A stretch of DNA of 57,853 nucleotides, taken from assembly GCA_050249235.1 (NCBI GenBank), contig JBFWQW010000008.1, positions 1 through 57,853 of the forward strand, given 5' to 3'. A program made the translations under genes and the position numbers. Below, piece after piece: positions 34,059-39,550 of this stretch (its first letter is position 1; each line of letters begins with the position of its first letter). A model generated the notes under the pieces. The model had not been told where the DNA came from. It worked only from the letters and a program-made list of their open reading frames with translations, and did no database searches. This stretch comes from JAEKLB01 sp050249235. GTDB taxonomy: Bacteria; Actinomycetota; Acidimicrobiia; Acidimicrobiales; CADCSY01.

Positions 34059-35173
34059 GCGCCGCCGCCGGCTTCGTCCCACCGGCCTACCCCTACGACC
34101 GGTTGGCCCCGCTCGAGGCCGAGGCGAACCGCCACGAGGGCGGCGTCGTCGACCTGTCCGTCGGCACGCCCTGCGACCCGCCCCCACCGGCCGTGCTGGA
34201 GGCCCTGGCCGGCTCCGGCGCCGAGCGGGGCTATCCCGCGTCGATCGGCTCCCTGGCGCTTCGCCGGGCCGCCGGCGAGTGGCTCGGCCGGCGGCACGAC
34301 GTCGACGTCGATCCGGCCGACGTGGCCGCCTGCATCGGCACCAAGGAGCTGGTGGCGGGCATGCCCCACTGGCTGCGCCTGCGCCGGCCCGACCGCGACA
34401 CGGTGCTGTACCCGGCGGTCAGCTACCCGTCCTACGAGATGGGGGCCGTCCTGGCCGGCTGTCGGGCCGTGGCCGTCCCGGTCGACGACGAATGGCGGCT
34501 CGACCTCGCCGCCGTCGACCCGGCCGACGCGGCCAGGGCGCTCTGCCTCTGGTCGAACACGCCGGGCAACCCGGCCGGCGGCCTCGACGACCTCGAGGCG
34601 GTCGCAGCCTGGGGCCGCGACCACGGGGTGCCCGTGCTCTCCGACGAGTGCTACGTGGCCTACACGTGGGACGGCCCGGCCCGGACGATCCTGCGGAGCG
34701 GCACCGAGGGCGTGCTCGCCGTCCACTCGGTGTCGAAGACGTTCAACCTGGCCGGCCTCCGCGTCGGCTTCTACACCGGCGACCACCACCTGGTGCAGTA
34801 CCTGGCCGAGCTGCGCAAGCACGCCGGCTTCATGGTCCCCGGCCCGGCCCAGCACGCCGCCGCGGTGGCACTGGCCCAGGACGACGCGGTGGCGGCCCAG
34901 CGCGAGGTCTACCGCCGCCGCCTGGACCGCATGGCCGCCGTCCTGCGCGACGCCTACGGCATCGACGTCCCGATGCCGGGTGGGGGCTTCTACCTCTGGG
35001 TGCCCGCACCCGACGGCGACGCCTGGGCGTTCGCCGCCCGTCTGGCCGCCGAAGCCGGGGCGCTCGTCTCCCCGGGCGAGTTCTACGGCAGCCGGGCCGC
35101 CGGCCACGTACGGGTGGCGATGGTCCAGCCCGACGACCGGATCGAGCTCGTCGCCCGCCGCCTCGGCCTGTAG
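34055..35173 (+). CDS. dapC: Succinyldiaminopimelate transaminase
   Basis: A 372-residue fold-type I aminotransferase. The PLP Lys228 is in SVSKTFNLAGLRVGF. The cofactor-binding segments LWSNTPGNPAGG and VLSDECYVAYTW are present. The sequence follows actinobacterial DapC, which uses glutamate to aminate N-succinyl-2-amino-6-ketopimelate, and the flanking dapD and dapE support this. An in-frame GTG at 34040 is possible, but the GTG at 34055 gives the 4-nt overlap with hflX common in this operon. Confidence 0.9.
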   Translation: MSAAAGFVPPAYPYDRLAPLEAEANRHEGGVVDLSVGTPCDPPPPAVLEALAGSGAERGYPASIGSLALRRAAGEWLGRRHDVDVDPADVAACIGTKELVAGMPHWLRLRRPDRDTVLYPAVSYPSYEMGAVLAGCRAVAVPVDDEWRLDLAAVDPADAARALCLWSNTPGNPAGGLDDLEAVAAWGRDHGVPVLSDECYVAYTWDGPARTILRSGTEGVLAVHSVSKTFNLAGLRVGFYTGDHHLVQYLAELRKHAGFMVPGPAQHAAAVALAQDDAVAAQREVYRRRLDRMAAVLRDAYGIDVPMPGGGFYLWVPAPDGDAWAFAARLAAEAGALVSPGEFYGSRAAGHVRVAMVQPDDRIELVARRLGL

Positions 35174-35220
35174 GGGTCGCGGCGGGGGAGATGCCGGGCG
35201 GGCGGCAGACCGTGACGACG

Positions 35221-35226
35221 TACCCT
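35221..35226 (+). promoter_or_regulatory. Candidate -10 element for dapD
   Basis: TACCCT ends 7 nt before the dapD ATG, so dapD-dapE may have their own leaderless promoter besides read-through from dapC. Confidence 0.5.
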
Positions 35227-35233
35227 TCAGGGC

Positions 35234-36061
35234 ATGGCCGACCTCGCATCGCAGATCGACGAGCTCTGGGACACCCGCGACGCGCTGGCGCCCGGCGATC
35301 CCGAGGCCGGGGCCCTGATCCACGAGGCGATCGACCTCCTCGACACCGGCCAGGCCCGGGTGGCCGAGGTCGATCCGGCCACCGACCAGGTGGTCGTCCA
35401 CGAGTGGCTGAAGCGGGCCATCCTCCTGCTCTTCCGCCAGAGCCGGATGGAGACGATCGAGCTCGGGCCCTTCGAGTTCGCCGACAAGATCCCCTTGAAG
35501 GCGAACTACCAGGAGGCCGGGGTGCGGGTCGTGCCCGGCGGGTCGGCCCGCTACGGGTCGTTCCTCGACCGGGGCGTCATCCTCATGCCGAGCTACACGA
35601 ACATCGGCGCCCGGGTCGGGGCCAACACCATGGTCGACACGTGGGCCACCGTCGGCTCCTGCGCCCAGATCGGCGCCAACGTCCACCTGTCCGGCGGGGT
35701 CGGCATCGGCGGCGTGCTCGAGCCGCCGCAGGCCGCGCCGGTCGTCGTCGAGGACGACGCCATGATCGGCAGCCGGTGCATGGTCACCCAGGGCGCCCGG
35801 GTCGGGCGGGGGTCGGTGCTCGGCGAAGGCGCGGTGCTCAACCCGTCCATCCCGGTCATCGACGCGGAGACGGGCGCCGAGCTGAGCCGGGGCCACCTGC
35901 CGGCCTGGTGCGTCGGCGTCGGGGCCACGAGGCGCCGCCAGTTCCCGGGCGGCGAGTTCGGCCTGCCCTGCGTCCTCGTGCTGCGCCACCTCACCGAGGG
36001 CGAGCGCCACGACAAGGCCACGCTCAACGACATCCTCCGCGACCACGGGGTGAACGTGTGA
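35234..36061 (+). CDS. dapD: Tetrahydrodipicolinate N-succinyltransferase
   Basis: A 275-residue left-handed beta-helix acyltransferase that succinylates tetrahydrodipicolinate. MPSYTNIGARVGANTMVDTWATVGSCAQIG and HLSGGVGIGGVLEP carry the hexapeptide repeats and catalytic residues. Length and sequence match the Escherichia coli type (274 residues, with the N-terminal helical domain), not the longer mycobacterial type. It starts 60 nt after dapC with its own -10-like hexamer, and dapE follows after 7 nt. Confidence 0.95.
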   Translation: MADLASQIDELWDTRDALAPGDPEAGALIHEAIDLLDTGQARVAEVDPATDQVVVHEWLKRAILLLFRQSRMETIELGPFEFADKIPLKANYQEAGVRVVPGGSARYGSFLDRGVILMPSYTNIGARVGANTMVDTWATVGSCAQIGANVHLSGGVGIGGVLEPPQAAPVVVEDDAMIGSRCMVTQGARVGRGSVLGEGAVLNPSIPVIDAETGAELSRGHLPAWCVGVGATRRRQFPGGEFGLPCVLVLRHLTEGERHDKATLNDILRDHGVNV

Positions 36062-36068
36062 GCCAGCC

Positions 36069-37136
36069 GTGAGCGCCGGCGCCGACCTCCTCGGCCTCGC
36101 CGCCGAGCTGGTCGACGTGGCCTCGGTCACCGGTGACGAGGCGGCCCTGGCCGGTCGCCTCGAGGGCGAGCTACGGGGGGTGCCCTGGCTGGTCGTCGAC
36201 CGGGTGGGGGACACCGTGGTGGCCCGGACCCAGCTGGGCCGGCCGGCCCGGGTGATCCTCGCCGGCCACACCGACACCGTGCCGGGACCGCCCGGGGCCC
36301 GGGTCGAGGGCGACGTCCTGCACGGCACCGGCAGCGCCGACATGAAGGCCGCCCTCGCCGTCCAGCTCGAGCTGGCCCGGACGGTCGACGCCCCGGTCCA
36401 CGACGTCACCTACGTCTTCTACGCCCGGGAAGAGGGCAGCTACGCCGGCAACGAGCTCGGCGTGCTGGTGGCCGAGCGGCCGGACCTGCTGGCTGGCGAC
36501 GTCGCCATCCTGGGCGAGCCCACCGACGGCTGGATCGAAGCCGGCTGCCAGGGGAGCCTGCGGGTGGAGCTGGTGCTCGGCGGGCGGCGGGCCCACGCCG
36601 CCCGGCCCTGGCTGGGCGAGAACGCGGTGCACCGGCTCGGCCGGGTCCTGGCCCGGCTCGAGGCCTGGCCCGAGCGCCGCCCGGTGATCGACGGTTGCGA
36701 GTACCGGGAGTCCCTCCAGGCCGTGGCCGTCTCCGGCGGGATCGCCGCCAACGTGGTGCCCGATCGGGCCGGGCTGACCCTGAACCACCGGGTGGCGCCC
36801 GACCGCACCCTCGATGAGGCCCTCGACCACCTCCGGGCCTACCTGGCCCCGGTGCTCCGTGACGGCGACGAGCTGGCCGTCACCGATCGCAGCGACCCGG
36901 CTCCGCCCGGACTCACCCATCCGATCATCGCCGCGTTCATCGACCGGAACCGGCTGAACGTTCGAGCGAAGGTGGCCTGGACCGACGTGGCCCGCTTCGC
37001 CGCCCTCGGCATCCCGGCGGTCAACTACGGGCCAGGCGACCCGGCGCTGGCCCACACCGCCGGCGAGCACGTCGACCGGGCCCCGATCGAGCGGGCCCAC
37101 GCCGCCCTCGCGGCGCTGCTCACCCGGTCGGCCTGA
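36069..37136 (+). CDS. dapE: Succinyl-diaminopimelate desuccinylase
   Basis: A 355-residue M20 zinc peptidase-fold enzyme that removes succinate to give LL-diaminopimelate. Metal and catalytic motifs are LAGHTDTVPG, GTGSADMKAAL, YAREEGSYAGNELG (catalytic Glu pair) and GEPTDGWIEAGCQG. A dimerisation domain lies in the middle, and a His near the C-terminus is in DPALAHTAGEHV. The GTG start is 7 nt after dapD. The stop is inside an 8-bp direct repeat (GCCTGAGG twice), and the gene converges on lexA with 17 nt between stops. Confidence 0.93.
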   Translation: MSAGADLLGLAAELVDVASVTGDEAALAGRLEGELRGVPWLVVDRVGDTVVARTQLGRPARVILAGHTDTVPGPPGARVEGDVLHGTGSADMKAALAVQLELARTVDAPVHDVTYVFYAREEGSYAGNELGVLVAERPDLLAGDVAILGEPTDGWIEAGCQGSLRVELVLGGRRAHAARPWLGENAVHRLGRVLARLEAWPERRPVIDGCEYRESLQAVAVSGGIAANVVPDRAGLTLNHRVAPDRTLDEALDHLRAYLAPVLRDGDELAVTDRSDPAPPGLTHPIIAAFIDRNRLNVRAKVAWTDVARFAALGIPAVNYGPGDPALAHTAGEHVDRAPIERAHAALAALLTRSA

Positions 37137-37153
37137 GGGCCTGAGGGCTGGCG

Positions 37154-37786
37154 TCAGAGGCGGCGGAGCACCGTCACCACCTTGCCGAACACGGTGACCT
37201 CGTCGGCGGGGAAGCGCAGCGGCGTGAGCCGGGTGTTGCTCGGCAGCAGCACGATCTCGTCGGCCTCCCGCCGGAAGGTCTTCACCGTGGCCTCCTCGCC
37301 GGGGATGCCGGCCACCACGATGTCGCCGTCGCGGGCCTCGGCCTGCTGGCGCACGACCACGTGGTCGCCGTCGAGGATGCCGGCGTCGATCATCGAGTCG
37401 CCCCGGACCCGGAGCATGAAGAGCGTCCCCTCACCGGTGAAGTCGGCCGGGACGGGGACCAGCTCCTCGACGTTCTCGGAGGCGAGCACGTCGGTGCCGG
37501 CGGCGACGTCGCCGACGAGCGGGATGTGGTGCACGGGCCGGCGGTCCATGGTGGCGCCCGAGGCGGGGTCGTAGCGCACCTCGATGGCCCTCGGCTTGCT
37601 GGGATCGCGCAGGAGGTAGCCCCGCCGCTGGAGGGTGGCGAGGTGGGAGTGGACGGTCGACGGCGACGTGAGCCCGACCGCCTCGCCGATCTCGCGCACC
37701 GAGGGCGGGAAGCCGCGGTCGCGCTGCTCGGCGACGATGAAGTCCAGGATCGCCCGCTGGCGGTCGGTCAGCTCGTCGTCGGCCAT
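37154..37786 (-). CDS. lexA: LexA repressor
   Basis: The SOS master repressor, 210 residues. A winged-helix DNA-binding domain (LTDRQRAILDFIVAEQRDRG; REIGEAVGLTSPSTVHSHLATL) is joined to an S24 self-cleaving domain. The scissile bond is Ala96-Gly97, with catalytic Ser131 in RGDSMIDAGILDGD and Lys169 in EEATVKTFRRE. The frame stays open upstream, but the ATG at 37786 starts the normal N-terminus and has a strong ribosome-binding site (GAGGAGGAG). Four LexA boxes lie in the 317-bp divergent spacer, so it represses itself and its neighbour. Confidence 0.97.
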   Translation of the reverse strand: MADDELTDRQRAILDFIVAEQRDRGFPPSVREIGEAVGLTSPSTVHSHLATLQRRGYLLRDPSKPRAIEVRYDPASGATMDRRPVHHIPLVGDVAAGTDVLASENVEELVPVPADFTGEGTLFMLRVRGDSMIDAGILDGDHVVVRQQAEARDGDIVVAGIPGEEATVKTFRREADEIVLLPSNTRLTPLRFPADEVTVFGKVVTVLRRL

Positions 37787-37869
37787 GGCTCCTCCTCGGT
37801 GGTGCGGGGTCTGCGGGCGGGCACCGGCCGCCGAGGCGGCCGGTGCCCGAACGGTGCATCGAGCGGACT

Positions 37870-37883
37870 CGAACAGCAGTTCG
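37870..37883. promoter_or_regulatory. LexA box 1, lexA side
   Basis: CGAACAGCAGTTCG, perfect half-sites, 84 bp upstream of the lexA ATG. Confidence 0.88.
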
Positions 37884-37915
37884 AGCTCGACGGTAGCCGC
37901 CCGGGGCCCCCGGGG

Positions 37916-37929
37916 CAAACACCCGTTCG
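37916..37929. promoter_or_regulatory. LexA box 2 (one mismatch)
   Basis: CAAACACCCGTTCG differs from the consensus at one base of the left half. Confidence 0.7.
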
Positions 37930-37936
37930 ATCGCCC

Positions 37937-37942
37937 TTGACA
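37937..37942 (+). promoter_or_regulatory. Candidate -35 element toward the LysM gene
   Basis: A perfect TTGACA lies between LexA boxes 2 and 3. A matching -10 at 17-19 bp is weak, so the promoter assignment is tentative. Confidence 0.4.
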
Positions 37943-37944
37943 GA

Positions 37945-37958
37945 CGAACACCCGTTCT
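37945..37958. promoter_or_regulatory. LexA box 3
   Basis: CGAACACCCGTTCT, consensus except for the last base, 2 bp after the TTGACA hexamer. Confidence 0.88.
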
Positions 37959-37977
37959 GGTTTCGTGGAGCCGGGAG

Positions 37978-37991
37978 CGAACAGGCGTTCT
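37978..37991. promoter_or_regulatory. LexA box 4, LysM-gene side
   Basis: CGAACAGGCGTTCT, consensus except for the last base, 112 bp before the divergent LysM gene. Confidence 0.85.
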
Positions 37992-38103
37992 CTCCCGGGC
38001 CCAGCGGGGTACCCCCCGGTGGCCGCACCCCCAGGTCCACCCGATTCGCCCGGCTGCGCCGGGTCGCCGATCCGCCGAGCACCGCACCCGCCGGGAGCCA
38101 CCG

Positions 38104-38562
38104 ATGACCGCAACCCTCACCGATCCCATCTCCCCCCTCCGCACCGGCCGGCCAGCCGGCGCCGTCGTCCGGGGGCACCTGCCGCGCCACGAGCGCCGGG
38201 TGCCCCTGCAGGTGGTGGCCCGGCGGCCGGTCGCGGTGCCGCCGGTCGTGGTGCAGCCGGTCGTGGTGCGGCCGGCCGTGGTCTACCGCCGCCGTCGCCT
38301 CGTCGCCCTCGTGGTCGGCCTGGTGCTGGTGGTGTCGGTCGTGGCCACGGCCCGCCTCGGCCTCGCCTGGCTCGGCGACGGCGTCACCGCCGGGGGCACC
38401 TCCCCGACCCCGGCGGTGGTCGTCGCCGAGCCGGGCGACTCGTACTGGAGCCTCGCCGCCGGGCTGGACGTCGGAGGCGACGTGCGGTCCACCGTCGACG
38501 CCCTCGTCCGGGCGAACGGCGGCCGTGAGCTCCGGATCGGCGACCGGATCGTCCTGCGGTGA
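38104..38562 (+). CDS. SOS-linked membrane protein with LysM-like domain (YneA/ChiZ-type candidate)
   Basis: A 152-residue single-pass membrane protein. The cytoplasmic N-terminus is basic and has four copies of a P-x-V-V-x pentapeptide (residues 43-61). A membrane helix covers residues 66-90. The outer part ends in a LysM-like domain (VVVAEPGDSYWSLAAG to ELRIGDRIVLR). It is divergent from lexA and shares its four LexA boxes. This is the arrangement of the SOS cell-division regulators YneA (Bacillus), DivS (Corynebacterium) and Rv2719c/ChiZ (Mycobacterium). Similarity to them is in layout rather than close sequence, so the division-blocking role is an inference. Confidence 0.8.
   Translation: MTATLTDPISPLRTGRPAGAVVRGHLPRHERRVPLQVVARRPVAVPPVVVQPVVVRPAVVYRRRRLVALVVGLVLVVSVVATARLGLAWLGDGVTAGGTSPTPAVVVAEPGDSYWSLAAGLDVGGDVRSTVDALVRANGGRELRIGDRIVLR
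38226..38285 (+). repeat. 15-bp tandem repeat in the LysM gene
   Basis: Four in-frame copies of a GCCGGTCGTGGTGCA-like unit encode the pentapeptide repeat before the membrane helix. Confidence 0.8.
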
Positions 38563-38633
38563 CGTGGGGGCGACCGGTCCCACCCGAGTCGTCACCGAGC
38601 GGTGTGGCCACGTCGGGCCGGCTGTCGCACCGC

Positions 38634-38639
38634 TACCGT
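38634..38639 (+). promoter_or_regulatory. Candidate -10 element for nrdR
   Basis: TACCGT ends 7 nt before the nrdR ATG, which favours that start over upstream in-frame codons. Confidence 0.5.
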
Positions 38640-38646
38640 GCGGGCC

Positions 38647-39117
38647 ATGCGCTGCCCGGTGTGCGCCGGTCTCGACGACAAGGTCGTCGACTCGCGCCTC
38701 GCCGACGAGGGTGCGGCCATCCGTCGCCGACGGGAGTGCCTCGAGTGCGGCCGTCGGTTCACCACCTTCGAGCGGGTCGAGGAGGCGCCGCTCCTGGTCG
38801 TGAAGCGCTCCGGCGATCGGGAGCCCTTCGACCGGGTGAAGCTGGTGCGAGGGGTGGCCTCGGCGGCGAAGAACCGCCCGGTGTCCGAGGCGGCGATGGT
38901 GCAGCTGGCCGCCGACGTCGAGGAGGAGCTCCGGCTGACCGGCAACGAGGTGCCGTCGTCGGCGGTCGGGCTGGCGGTCCTCCGACGCCTCGAGGGGGTC
39001 GATCCGGTCGCCTACCTCCGCTTCGCCAGCGTCTACAAGGGCTTCGAGGACGTCGACGACTTCCAGCGCGAGGTGGTCGCCCTCTCCAAGGCCACGGCAC
39101 CCAAGCGGCACGTATAG
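38647..39117 (+). CDS. nrdR: Transcriptional repressor NrdR
   Basis: A 156-residue repressor of ribonucleotide reductase genes that senses ATP/dATP. The zinc ribbon has Cys3, Cys6, Cys31 and Cys34 (RCPVCAGLDDKVVDSR; RECLECGRRFTTFE). The ATP-cone domain follows (VVKRSGDREPFDRVKLVRGV), and LEGVDPVAYLRFASVYKGFEDVDDF is the usual C-terminus. The next gene is nrdJ, and NrdR-type palindromes stand between the two genes, so the target is adjacent. Confidence 0.96.
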   Translation: MRCPVCAGLDDKVVDSRLADEGAAIRRRRECLECGRRFTTFERVEEAPLLVVKRSGDREPFDRVKLVRGVASAAKNRPVSEAAMVQLAADVEEELRLTGNEVPSSAVGLAVLRRLEGVDPVAYLRFASVYKGFEDVDDFQREVVALSKATAPKRHV

Positions 39118-39370
39118 CCACGCCGCGCGGTCGTCCACACGCCGACCCGTGGTTTCCCCAGGGTGTTCCACAGGGACGCCCGGCAAAGCGCACAAGATGT
39201 GGGGTCTAGCGATCCACAGACCACGCTCCGTACCGTCGCTCGAGATGCCGCAGGGCCAGAGGATCGGGCGTTCCTGGGCGCCTATCGGTCGTCCGGGAGA
39301 GAGTCGTGCGGTCACTCGAGAGAACCTGCGGTTGTCTGGAGAGGGGCCTGCGGTTGTCTGGAGAGGGGCA

Positions 39371-39400
39371 TTGACAGACTCGTAACTACACTGGTGTAAT
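39371..39400 (+). promoter_or_regulatory. nrdJ promoter
   Basis: Perfect -35 TTGACA and near-perfect -10 TGTAAT with an 18-bp spacer; the best sigma-70-type promoter in the window. Confidence 0.7.
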
Positions 39401-39401
39401 G

Positions 39402-39417
39402 CCCGGACATCTTGTGG
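39402..39417. promoter_or_regulatory. NrdR box 1 (half-conserved)
   Basis: The right half CATCTTGTGG mirrors the left half of box 2. Centre-to-centre distance to box 2 is 41 bp, about four helical turns. It lies at the expected start of transcription. Confidence 0.55.
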
Positions 39418-39442
39418 GTGGCCGGCTGGAACAGCCACCTGA

Positions 39443-39458
39443 CCACAAGATGTTGTGG
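39443..39458. promoter_or_regulatory. NrdR box 2
   Basis: CCACAAGATGTTGTGG is a 16-bp palindrome that fits the NrdR pattern C-w-A-x-A-T-x-T-w-G at its core. Confidence 0.75.
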
Positions 39459-39550
39459 TGGCAGTGGGTGGTCACGATCAGGGGGTCGTGGGCACGGAGA
39501 CGGGACGAGCCCCGGCCCCGAGCGGGTCCGGCAGAGAGAGAACGAGGCAG

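Larger units (their letters stand above)
39118..39550 (+). promoter_or_regulatory. nrdR-nrdJ intergenic control region
   Basis: This 433-bp gap has no gene. It contains an isolated NrdR-like site at 39190-39205 (GCACAAGATGTGGGGT), two exact copies of a 22-bp repeat at 39325-39346 and 39347-39368, a promoter with TTGACA (39371-39376) and TGTAAT (39395-39400) 18 bp apart, and two further NrdR-like sites. The transcript would have a leader of about 145 nt before the nrdJ ATG. Confidence 0.7.

Noticed and set aside
39118..39550. Cobalamin riboswitch before nrdJ.
   Set aside because: No B12 box or matching structure. The region is better explained by a promoter and NrdR sites.
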